In this document: one piece after another, positions 8,696-18,197 of the stretch
Numbering within the stretch: the stretch's first letter is position 1
Layout of the letters: every line of letters starts with the position of its first letter
Assembly: GCA_026260175.1 (NCBI GenBank)
Contig: JAKCWW010004556.1
Location: 3,234 to 31,629, forward strand
Length of the DNA: 28,396 nt
DNA from: Reticulitermes lucifugus
Lineage: Eukaryota > Arthropoda > Insecta > Blattodea > Rhinotermitidae
Direction: 5' to 3'
Notes under the pieces: generated by a model
What the model saw: the letters and a program-made list of their open reading frames with translations, nothing else
What the model was told of the DNA's origin: nothing
Databases searched by the model: none
Position numbers and translations under genes: made by a program

Positions 8696-9855
8696 TTAAC
8701 AAGAAAAAATAAAATTTATGTTGACTAAAGATCGGCCCCCTCGTCATTACGAATACTACCTGCTCCGTTGGGCCCCACAAGAAAAATAAGCCTCAAGCCC
8801 ACAAATTGAGAATAAACTATGGGGCTTATTTTTATTTTTAAAATGAGGACAGGAACTCACCTTGTTCCCGATAAGTTGTGTCTGGACTAGATAAGACCGA
8901 AAAAGTAGAAGATTCCAAACAATTCCTTCGTATCTTCGTCGTAACAGAACGCAGGAACATAATGAGGTTGGGATTAACGTAACGATATTGCAAGAACGGC
9001 TAACAACAAGAATAAAAACAATAAAGTTCGTTATTAATCGGCGTGTTTATTCTCTGTTCTTTGCCTGAAATGATAAGTTCATACGAAATCACTAAACAGG
9101 TATCGATGGAATCTGGTATTGAATGTGTACAAGAAATTCCGTTCTTTTTCATTCAAGTGCAAATCCTAATTTCCGTGCCGCTCAGACTCGATGTTACCAG
9201 TTTCTGAAAAAATGAATTATCCTACGAAGATTTGTTATATTACGTAGTTAAGATGTGAATATCATGAAGCAATATGTCTGGCTCTTGTTTGTTCTACGAT
9301 AACCTTTGTAGACGAGGAATTTTATTTGAATCAAGTTAACATTATGATGTATGCAAAATATCGAATAACGCATTTGAAGAATATGTTTGCTGCATTAAAG
9401 CACACCTGCTTCTCCCCTTGAAATACACTGTTCAGTTTCTCAGCCGTGCGTGGAATTAGTAATCCTGAAGTGACATTACTGTCTTCGGATTTGCACAGAT
9501 TTCCTTCATATGTATTGCATTTGCATGGACGCTTACCAGCATGCTATAGATATGTTATCGGCTGCAGCAGGACGAAAGATTTTTTTGTCACTCCGCGTGA
9601 CTATACATGAAATATAAGTGGAAGATTTTATAGGTTTTCACTTTGAATAGGGATTCAAAGTTTACAAAGCCATTATATGTGTATCAAAATGCTTGGAAGC
9701 TACCATTACGAAAAAGTGTAGCAAGTGCCATCGAAAATTCAGCTGAGAACATGACTTTGAATATTTCACTGGAGGCGCTGTCTTGAGAAACTGCTGGATG
9801 TTCATGTAGGGCTGTTGTAGGGTGGTCAAATCCACAGAATTTCGCAGTGCCTCTA
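8696..9855. other. Anonymous DNA
   Basis: No gene or known repeat was found. The 67-codon minus-strand frame at 9684-9887 has no motif and partly overlaps a pyrimidine-rich tract. Confidence 0.55.
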
Positions 9856-10120
9856 ATTATATTTTTCCTCTCATCTCGCCTTCTCATCTTTCTTATATTC
9901 CCATTTCTTAATCACCTTCTCTTCATTCTTGGTACGTTTCTCATCTCCTCCTGTTGCTCTTCCTAGTCCTGCTGATTTTTCTCCTTCCATCGGCAACTTC
10001 TCATTTTTTTCTGCGTCTTCAATGTCCTGGTGCACTCAGTTGTTCTTTCTGAATCTTACAGTGTAGTGAATGTCTTTGAAAGTCGTGATGTTGATTATTA
10101 TTATTATTATTATTATTATT
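9856..10120. repeat. Pyrimidine-rich tract followed by (ATT)n
   Basis: Roughly 9856-10030 is C/T-dominated on the plus strand. A clean trinucleotide microsatellite of about nine ATT units lies at 10093-10120. Confidence 0.75.
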
Positions 10121-10639
10121 GCGATTAAACTTATTACGAATGTGATGATGAATTTAAATGTAAAGGCTTCTGAAGTGACTCTGTTGGACATGGAAATTAT
10201 TTGATCTAATAGAACGGGTCAGTTTTATTGTAGAGGCCTAACTAATGATATACCGCCATTTACTCTTAGAACTGTGTGGAATTAAATGATACGAGCACCG
10301 CATTAAATAGCTTTTTGTTTTGACGTCCGCACATCGCCATGCTTTTGTCACTGTCACTTCAAAGTGACGCGTAGAATACTCCTTTGTCTCCTGAAACACA
10401 CATATTAACATTTTTTGCAGCATCTGCATGCCTTTGATGAATATTTGCCAAAAATCTGCCAAAGCTAATAATTTTATCAAAGGGCAACATGGAGCCGTCC
10501 GAAGCATGTAGTACGGCATACAGAGGTACCAACATATAATGTTACATCTGTAACGTGTACATCCTCCAGTAGTCGTAAAAATTAAAACTAACCGTGCGCC
10601 AGCAACAGTGTACATAGGTGGTTCTAAATTTAAGCTGCT
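10121..10639. other. Unassigned stretch with a hairpin
   Basis: A minus-strand frame of 143 codons (10238-10669) crosses this region. Its start overlaps antisense LINE sequence and it has no recognisable domain. A 7-bp-arm palindrome (gtcacttcaaagtgac) is at 10353-10368. The right part could be further decayed LINE, but I cannot align it. Confidence 0.4.
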
Positions 10640-11276
10640 AAAAGGTTTATGGAAATTAAATGTGGACAAAACTAAGTTAATGAGTATCTCCAGTACGGAT
10701 TATTGTAGATCAAAAACAGCTGGAGAATGTGGAATATTTCAAGTACTTGAGCAACACGACACCAAATGATGCAAGACGTAGACGTCAAATTAAGTGCAGG
10801 ATTGCCATATCAAAAGCAGCATTGAAGATGCAGAAGACTTTCCAGCAGCAAATTGGACTTCAGGGAGAAACGAAATCCTGTATTCGTGGCATAGCGTTGT
10901 GTGGTGTTGAAACATTGGAACTTCGGAAAGTAGCTCAGAAATATCTCGAAAGTTTTAAAATGTGGTGCTGGAGAAGGATGGAGAAGATCAGGTGGACAGA
11001 TCGTGTGAAAAATGTAGAAGTATTACACAGAGTCAAGGAGGAAGGGTAACTGGTCTGGCTACATCTTGCGTAGGAAGTGCCTTCGAAAACAATTTATTGA
11101 AGAATAGCTAGAAGGAAGGATAGAAATTACGGAAAGACGAGTAAGAAGATGTAAGCAGCTAATATATGACCGCAAGGAAACGAGAGGTTGATGGAAATTG
11201 AAGGAGGAAGAATTAGCTCGCACTCTGTGGAGGACTCTCTTTGGAAGGGGCTATGGCCCTGTCGTGGGGCAGATTA
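10640..11276 (+). mobile_element. LINE family B, RT end and C-terminus (decayed)
   Basis: From about 10645 the translation reads LWKLNVDKTKLMSIS, the segment just after the RT catalytic YADD box, which is missing. After a shift it gives VEYFKYLSNTTPND, IKCRIAISKAALKMQKTF, IRGIALCGVETLELR, KYLESFKMWCWRRMEKIRWTD and EVLHRVKEEG, ending in a stop at 11049. Family copies continue with ERNILH...KRRKANWIGH. Here 32 bp are missing at that point, but later segments (RKxLLDDxKETRGYWKLKEE, TLWRT.FGRGYGPVV) are traceable to about 11276. The order is typical of RTE-like 'endonuclease-reverse transcriptase' elements in insects. It is 5'-truncated and non-functional. Confidence 0.8.
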
Positions 11277-11289
11277 GAGAATGAATGAA
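11277..11289 (+). repeat. (GAAT)n tail of LINE family B
   Basis: Three gaat units end the element. A short tetranucleotide tail at the 3' end is usual for RTE-type LINEs. Confidence 0.6.
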
Positions 11290-12939
11290 TATCAAGGTTC
11301 GATTTCCTTGTAGAATACATTTTAAAACCTTGAAAAGCACTTTATTAAGAATAATGGCATTAAGATGTGTGGATAGCCTAGAATGTATAGGGAACATTTT
11401 CCATAATTGTGTAAGTTGTTTTGTATTCTACATGCGAAACAAAGCCAACCGGTTTTATTAAGCATTTTCCTACAACGAGGAAGAATTGGGAAAGTATAAA
11501 ATACTCTATTCCCGAAAGCGTAGCGTGGAAAACTTGTTCCTGTAATCCACAAATAAGAAGAAACATAGCCTAAATTCGGAACCGTATTTTGATTTTATTC
11601 ATGAGAAGCCTTTTACTGAAATTCAACGAAGACAACACAGATTCTAAACACATACTTCCGAAATCAAGGAAAATGACCTGTCATTGATCCAGCGTATTAC
11701 ATGAAGGAATGACACAGTATGCCACTGTCAAACTTGGCCTTATAATGGGGTTATATTTTCATTTAGGCACTCTGTGGGGGTGAGTGGTTATCATTATGCT
11801 CCGGCCGCTTTATCTACGGAAAAAGATCTCACAGTGCCGGTTGTATAGTGTGTGTGTGTACCTCGCGAGCCGGTCTGTATGCTGTGGTCAGCATAAAAAT
11901 GTTGGCTTCCGTCAAACTTCCATTCTAAGGTGTTGTAGGCCCTGGCGTAGTCACTTTTCAGCCTCACATGAGGCATTTTAAGCTAGTGTTATATTCGTGT
12001 TACTATAAGGTAAAGTATTCAGAATGGCTGGAGTAAATCTGCTGTGCAGAAATATGTATTTGCCTCTTACCACTTATTCGTCTAAAATAAAAGTCGAAGA
12101 ACAACGAATGGATTTCGATTTTGAACATGCCTTAGGAGGCAACCTGGCCTGTATGTTTTTCGCGGCTGAAAAGTGTACATTTTTGTTTGTACATCGTGGT
12201 AAAAATTTACCTTAATTAAAGGCATTATATCTTGTATTTGGTTTATGCAAGATGGGCCGAAACATTTTGGAGACAATTATATTAAACGTAGTTGGGTAGC
12301 CCCAACAACATTGTACGCAGAAGGTTTTAACTTTTTGTTTGATTAAGGATGCACGCTGTAGAAATGCAACATTACAAGACGCTGTTGATTATTAAGCACA
12401 AAGTAGGATGGCTCATTGACTTCTCTACTAAGTATATAATTACAGTTCTTTTAAGGCTTGGACCTCTCACTCGAGTCGAGATATGACAGCGTTTTCTCGG
12501 GCGATCTTCTGCGTCATTTTGCGTCAGAAGCTGAGCATTCATTCCCTGATTTTGGAAGTACACACACACGGAGAGAGAGAGCTCCAGTACGTTGGTTTTG
12601 TGTTCATAATTGAGACGGCTCTTAGCCCTAAAAGTTTTTCAAATTAAACTTTATGCATATACCTGAATGTAGGTCTAAATTTTTAATCTTAATATGAAAT
12701 TAAAATACGACCAGTTCGTGTTAAATTCGCAGGCCTCTATGAACACTGGGGTCGGATATTAAACGAAAAATTTTGTGGATTATTTTGCTTCGTTATGAAA
12801 CTAATAATCCAGAGTTGTCCTAACCGCAGTCATATTTGACCTGCACAACATCTCAGCTGAACACGGCCCTGATGTCTGACGTATAGCTTAAGTGTGTAAC
12901 CAGTTTTATTTGTTGTAGGTAAAGCGTATTCTTCACCTT
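11290..12939. other. Anonymous DNA
   Basis: I recognise nothing coding. Small open frames on both strands at 11322-11566, 11784-11981, 12024-12276 and 12372-12569 overlap one another and carry no motif. A compound (AC)n(GA)n run lies at 12560-12581. Confidence 0.5.
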
Positions 12940-13296
12940 GTGTTTATGTTTACACGAAACAACTCCATAGTTCAGGATATTGCGTATTACTCAGCCGCGA
13001 AATTAATTTTCCAGAAACTAAACCTTCACTACAGTTTTCACAAAAGCTTTCCATGCACCCTCAACCAATTCAGTTCCTCTCACTCCTTTACAATTAGTGA
13101 CTTTTGTGTTATTCTCCAGAGCATGCGTTTATCTGTATGCGGTCTCGGTCGTTCAGGTTTACAGGCTACATTTCTATATTCTTCATTCTTCCATGCGTGC
13201 TGTATGACTCATTTGCCTACGTATACACTAGAGTTTGAGTACCTTGCGACATCTTTTGTTTCTGTAATTTGGGTAAAAGAATCGTTTTCCATTTAA
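12940..13296 (+). CDS. Unassigned ORF of 118 codons, doubtful
   Basis: It is ATG-initiated and rich in Phe, Ser and Cys, with weakly hydrophobic stretches in the last third. There is no signal peptide, repeat or known motif, and no recognisable promoter or splice context. The length is within what chance allows in 28 kb of AT-rich DNA. I list it only because it is one of the longer ATG-started frames not explained by a repeat or by composition. Confidence 0.1.
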   Translation: MFMFTRNNSIVQDIAYYSAAKLIFQKLNLHYSFHKSFPCTLNQFSSSHSFTISDFCVILQSMRLSVCGLGRSGLQATFLYSSFFHACCMTHLPTYTLEFEYLATSFVSVIWVKESFSI

Positions 13297-14539
13297 CGCA
13301 TTGCTTATTACTTTAAAGAGAGCAAAATTGTTCAGGGTCTTCCTCTGTATTTACTGACACTTGATTTTATAAATGGATGATTATTTGTCGGTTCAGTTGT
13401 ACATATTGTACAAACGAACCCTTCAGACGATTAAAATCGAAAGGCGGTCCGAAACTGAAAAGATGTTCACTACGGTTTTAATAGATCTAGTTCACGTTCC
13501 ATTCGTATTTCTAGACACGTTACGCAATATATATTCATTTGAATTGTAACTGCCATTAAGGAATTGATGTTTACCAGCAATTGCATTAAAATTTAAAGGC
13601 AATTGCATCTTGCGCTTCTTTGATTACTCGGAGGTTGCTGTCTTTCATCCAGATAAAGTGTTCGTTAATGCATAATGCAGAACGTTTGTTGTTCGACATA
13701 AAATGTAGATATGCCTGTTTTATTACATTATTATGATTTCTTCTTTTTCACTCACGGCGAGGTGTGATCCCAGCATCTATCAATTTTTAAATAACGTCTG
13801 TTGCATTTAATGAAAAATTGTTACTTAGGAGCTAATAAGCTCCCTGCCTATTCAGAAGCTAATCGTAATCGGCATATTGATAACTTACTACACCAACTAG
13901 TGTGTGTGGTAGCTCTAACCAACGTTTCAACACAACTAAAGCAAAAACTCTCTATGGAACGCGACACTGAGCCAGTACTTTACAGATGCCAGCCTCGTTT
14001 CAAGCTCCCGACGATCTGTTTTGATATTATCCTAATTTTTTATCTGCGAGTGGATGTTTGTTCAAAGGATATCAACCAAAATTCTGCATCTTTTCCTTGA
14101 ATTCACTCAGTGTACCTATATCTTAAGCTCATTAAAGCCACACAAATTTTACAAATTTGAAAGTGATAGGCGACTTATATAAATAAGAGAGTTCTTCTTT
14201 GTGCAGTATCCTAAATTGCGATAACATTTAAAGCTGTATCGTTAAATGTAATGCAGTCAGGCGTAAGCTGTTTCTTTTCATACTCTGTACCTTTCTTTTT
14301 ATAACAGCAAATTACGAAGTGAACATATGGATTACACCTGCGAGTTGATTTACGTCCAAAAATTCATAAAAATCTGTACTTTATTTAAATGTCGTTAGGG
14401 TGAAGAGAGGTACTAAAAAACGGACGTGATGAGCATATCATATTTCATAATTTAATTACATGATTAAGGTATATTACAAACCAGCGATTTTGTTTGTGTC
14501 ATCAGTTAACAAGAGACATGGCTGTGTTAGTCCTGCGGA
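13297..14539. other. Anonymous DNA
   Basis: Nothing is recognised. A 99-codon plus frame at 13801-14100 starts from a TTG and has no motif. Confidence 0.5.
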
Positions 14540-14910
14540 TTACATTGAAGCGTTTGAGTTTAAATGCCGAAACCCAAAACAAGAAGCAGTGAAACCTTTC
14601 AAGTTGCATCCACCAGTATCATTCTGACTGTGGCCAGTAATCCTGTTATGTAACTGTGATAGAGGACGTAAAATATCGAAATGAGGGTCGAGCTTGCCGA
14701 ACTGTATGCAATGTATGTGAACCCACACATGTTGCCTGTTCTCCGGACATGCAAGAACCATTTTTAAATCGCAGATTAGAATGTAATCGAACATTCGTGT
14801 GCTGCGTACTTGTTGATATTCAGCTGTGGGGGCATTCATTCGGAACAGATTTCAAATTCTGGAAATTCTATTATTCCTTGCAAAGACAAATAAACCGAAT
14901 GGTTTATTAA
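14540..14910. other. Stop-poor stretch with open frames on both strands
   Basis: A 99-codon minus frame (14540-14839) and an 84-codon plus frame (14656-14910) overlap. The minus frame includes CPENRQHVWVHIHCIQFGK and RPLSQLHNRITGHSQND, more protein-like than most frames here. I do not recognise either product. A decayed transposon ORF or a host exon on the minus strand are both possible. Confidence 0.15.
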
Positions 14911-15675
14911 AAATGCAAAAAAAAATTCGTTGCGAGATTTGAGGCTGTCGCAACGGTGTTGATGGAGATTCAGTTCTTCTGAGATATAATGCTCTGTCGA
15001 TTAGTAAATAATTGCGAGTTGACACGGCGTCATATCGTAGAAGTCTTGAATCTATGTCTGTATAAAAATAAAATGTCCTCGTGCTTTTTGGTGTTTAGTT
15101 TTGCTTCTGCACTTTTAAGGGGTGAAGGGTGAAGGCAATGAAATAATCATGAGTGATAAAGTACACAGAATTATGAAGGAGGTTCTATTGTCAGTTCTAC
15201 GCAATTTAATCAACTGTGAGAGACAACTGATGATATTTTTGTTTTAATTATTACACACTTCCAGTGTGCGTACAACTGACTTTTAAAAATCCACTCAAGT
15301 ACTTGATGTGTCGCAGAATTTATGGGACAACCGTTTCTCCTCCCACCACTCTCCGCTGTAGACCTCGAATCCATTTTATTTAATGTAACCATTTTAGTGT
15401 ATATTAAAGGGGATTTGTTACTGCTTCTTTAAGTATCTGAACGGGACAGACTTAAACCTAGTATCAACAACTAAAAGGCTGTGAAACAAGTAAATTCTTC
15501 TGGCATCATAACCCAATAAATTTTATATTAAGATTATTTATCTTCTTACTGCCTGTAAATGTTCTGCGCATTATTTATATTTGTCTGTTATTGCGTTATA
15601 TTTTATTTTAAACCTCAGTTTAGAATTAATCGAAATTCGGAAAAATGTGTTTGGAGTTGGTGATTTACATAATAT
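14911..15675. other. Anonymous DNA
   Basis: Nothing is recognised in this AT-rich stretch. Confidence 0.6.
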
Positions 15676-15948
15676 ATGAAGTTCTCACAGTGGTTAAAAG
15701 GAATTTTGGAAGAGTATATAACTGTAATTAGGGACGTAGGAGAAATTTGGGATTCTTCCGGCGGTACGTATGGACAATTACTTGTAGAAATTTCTGCAAT
15801 ATTTCACGGCGTCCCTCCTGTTAGAATTGTATTCGTCATAGTGATTTACGCATTAATCTTTATTAATGACTATCGAGATAGCTTTAATTTTTCCGAAATT
15901 TGTATTTCCTCATGCATGCTTAATTCAAATCTGGTATTATGTTTTTAG
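15676..15948 (+). CDS. Unassigned ORF of 90 codons, doubtful
   Basis: The ATG-initiated frame begins MKFSQWLKGILEEYITVIRD, acidic and helix-like, and has a hydrophobic segment at about residues 50-68 (VRIVFVIVIYALIFIND) that could be one membrane span. No family is recognised. It stands alone, with no neighbouring gene. Confidence 0.12.
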   Translation: MKFSQWLKGILEEYITVIRDVGEIWDSSGGTYGQLLVEISAIFHGVPPVRIVFVIVIYALIFINDYRDSFNFSEICISSCMLNSNLVLCF

Positions 15949-16783
15949 ATTATTAATTTATTATAAAAAGTATAGCGGCTGACTGCTTTGGCCGAAATGT
16001 CGAATAATGAGCATAACTGAAAATTTTGATTGGTTTTTAAAGTTTGGAAGTGGGGTGACATCTGAAGAGGCTGCTGTACGGGCACTCTCCGTCTACCTTC
16101 TCCCGTATGTCTAATACCAGAGCAAGCCGCGGTATCTCTCCGACTGCAATTTGAAAACTTCTGTGCATTATAAGTCCCACAGTGAGCCAGATATTGCTAT
16201 TTGCTTGTAAGGAAACTTGCCTTGGGTTTCAGGGACTCCTGACACATAGACCATCCACCTAACACCCTCTATCCCTGACACGAACGTAACTTTCCCTTAA
16301 GAACATCAAAACTTAATCATCTTCAGATTATGTGCGTTAGCCATGATGTTTAGCATAATACATTTCGGTAGTAAGATGCGATTACCGGATGCTCGGTGCA
16401 TTACACACCACAGTGTGTCGTTATAAAAGGCTGCCAAAGCGGATATTGCTTACTTTGAATAATAGAAGCAGTTAAATGGGACTAAGATGCTCAGACTATC
16501 TTCTGGAAAACGCTAGTGAGTACTCACCCTATTAGACTCTGTTTTTAAACGCCGCGTTGGTATACTGTGGAAGGCGGAAGAAGCTCCACGCATTATAAAC
16601 CTCTGTAATACAATGAGGTGGGTTGTTAATTTTAAGTTTCAGCCCCTTTGCCCCAGGAAGAATAACCCTCAGGTCCTGTTAGTACTGAGGCTCTGTAGGT
16701 CCCAGTGTCGTTCTGGAGGCTAGGTCAATGTAAGAGACTCTTGTAGCCTCAAGATAGAGGCGGCTACTCGGTGCTTCTGTACC
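15949..16783. other. Unassigned, moderately GC-rich block before the minisatellite
   Basis: From about 16050 to 16780 base composition is less AT-rich than the surroundings, with phrases such as ctccgtctaccttctcccg and gtcccagtgtcgttctgg. No open frame or known repeat was matched. The composition and the adjoining minisatellite suggest an unrecognised repeat element. Confidence 0.35.
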
Positions 16784-17016
16784 AGCCTACATAGCGTCTT
16801 CCGTTTCTGCGTACTGTAACGTGGTGGTAGCCTACATAGCGTCTTCCGGTTCTGCGTACTGTAACGTGGTGGTAGCCTACATAGCGTCTTCCGGTTCTGC
16901 GTACTGTAACGTGGTGNNNNNNNNNNNNNNNNNNNNNNNTTCTGCGTACTGTAACGTGGTGGTAGCCTACATAGCGTCTTCCGGTTCTGCGTACTGTAAC
17001 GTGGTGGTAGCCTACA
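16784..17016. repeat. 45-bp minisatellite with assembly gap
   Basis: Five units of 45 bp are followed by a partial one. Full units start at 16827, 16872, 16917 (its first 23 bases are N) and 16962, preceded by a near-complete unit from 16784 that has T for G at 16804 (ccgtt against ccggt), and followed by a partial unit from 17007 (gtagcctacat). The visible parts of later copies appear identical. Because 45 is a multiple of 3 and the unit lacks stops in several frames, it gives open frames with a 15-residue period on both strands. These are by-products, not genes. Confidence 0.9.
16917..16939. other. Run of 23 N (assembly gap)
   Basis: The gap replaces exactly the first 23 bases of one 45-bp unit, so the repeat phase is kept across it. 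The true copy number may differ. Confidence 0.98.
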
Positions 17017-17673
17017 TCCCAATGACGGACGTGCAATAGAAAACAAAAAGGGCGATGTAAGACTTCAGCGTGTATGCATCACAGAAGAGTTTCACTGTGT
17101 ACTGTGATTCGAATACAGGAATAGAGACCGGCTGTTTAAAGTGAAAATTTAACGCAGTTTAGTCGGTTGTTCTTTTTTTCGCTTTTTTCCTCACTTCTTC
17201 GAAGAGAAATTTTTGACTGCGGTTTCAGATTGGCCACATTTACATTTTGGAATTTCCTTCAGGTGCACGAAAAGAGCATCGTCATCTATGTGTTTGGCAT
17301 CTGCTGAGTGGGAAGAAATTCGGACGGAAGTCATAGTAAGAACGTTAGAACTGTCATATTAATGTCATTATATTTCTTAATAAATGCAACTTTTTGAGTA
17401 CCTTACAAGACTATTTCATTTAAAATTCCTAGAGTGCAGCAAGTTCCAACAAACCGGCATTGTGTAGAATACTTTATATAAAAATTAAATCTAAGGCAAT
17501 ATGAGATTGAAATTGAAGGATAATAGAATGAAATATATTTTGAAAGAAGAAGCTATACCAACCATGTCTCGTTACCATACGAAAGGTTGCTAAAGATAAA
17601 AGAGATATTTTTCAAATTACCGGAGCCTATGTGCGACGTAAGTTAAAAGTTACGAAGTCTAAAGCATATCGAA
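17017..17673. other. Anonymous DNA
   Basis: Nothing is recognised. Confidence 0.55.
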
Positions 17674-17697
17674 ACACACACACACACATATATGTAT
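17674..17697. repeat. (AC)n/(TA)n microsatellite
   Basis: Seven to eight AC units are followed by a short TA-rich run ending at the 5' truncation point of the next LINE copy. Confidence 0.8.
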
Positions 17698-18045
17698 ATT
17701 AATTTGGTGCTGGAGGAGAATGAAGAAGATTATTTGGACCGATCGTGTGAAAATGAAGTTTTGCATAGAGTCAAGGAGGAAAGAAACATCCTACATTCAG
17801 TAAAAAGAAGGAAGGCTAACTGGATTGGTTGCGCAGGAATTGCCTTCGAAGACACGTTATTGAAGGAAAGATAGAGGGAAGAACAGAAGTGAGGGAAAGA
17901 GGAGGAAGGAAGGAGACTTAAGCAGCTATTGGGTGACTTAAGGAAACGAGAGGATACTGGAAATTGAAAGAGGAAGTACTAGGTCTCGCTCTGGAGAAAA
18001 CTCGCTTGGAATGTGGCTGTGGACCTGCCGTAAGGCTGATGAGAT
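17698..18045 (+). mobile_element. LINE family B, short 3' copy
   Basis: Translation from 17701 gives NLVLEENEEDYLDRSCENEVLHRVKEERNILHSVKRRKANWIG within one frame, matching the family B C-terminus (WCWRRMEKIxWTDRV, then EVLHRVKEERNILH). After a stop at 17874 the nucleotide sequence still aligns with 11120-11276 (gaaacgaga...ggaaattgaa, then tggagaa-actc-cttgga). Unlike the 10640 copy it retains the 32 bp between aggaaag and aaggaagg. It is 5'-truncated and dead. Confidence 0.8.
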
Positions 18046-18071
18046 TCATAGGGGTGGGATGATACTGATAG

Positions 18072-18197
18072 ACGAAAACCGAAATACTCGGGCAAGAATC
18101 TGCAACAGTGTTACTGTGTCCACCACAAATCTTACGTGGTCTGGCCTGGAACTAAACTCGGGCCTTTTGGTGAAAGGCCAGCCATGGCACGGCCACG
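18072..18197 (-). mobile_element. SINE-1, truncated copy with internal deletion
   Basis: On the minus strand it carries ggccgtgccatggct, then after a loss of about 20-30 bp in the tRNA head it continues through ccaggccagaccacgtaag, gatttgtggtgga, a decayed cagtgttact segment and cccgagtatttcggtttt. The 3' half of the body is absent. Compare 8135-8417 and 22760-23040. Confidence 0.75.

Noticed and set aside
10238-10669. 143-codon minus-strand frame, the longest in the window
   Set aside because: Its N-terminal part is antisense to the LINE family B reading frame, and the rest has no recognisable motif or supporting context.
16720-17046. Open frames with a 15-residue period on both strands
   Set aside because: They follow from a 45-bp minisatellite unit that lacks stops. 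They run through an N gap and have no protein-like context.
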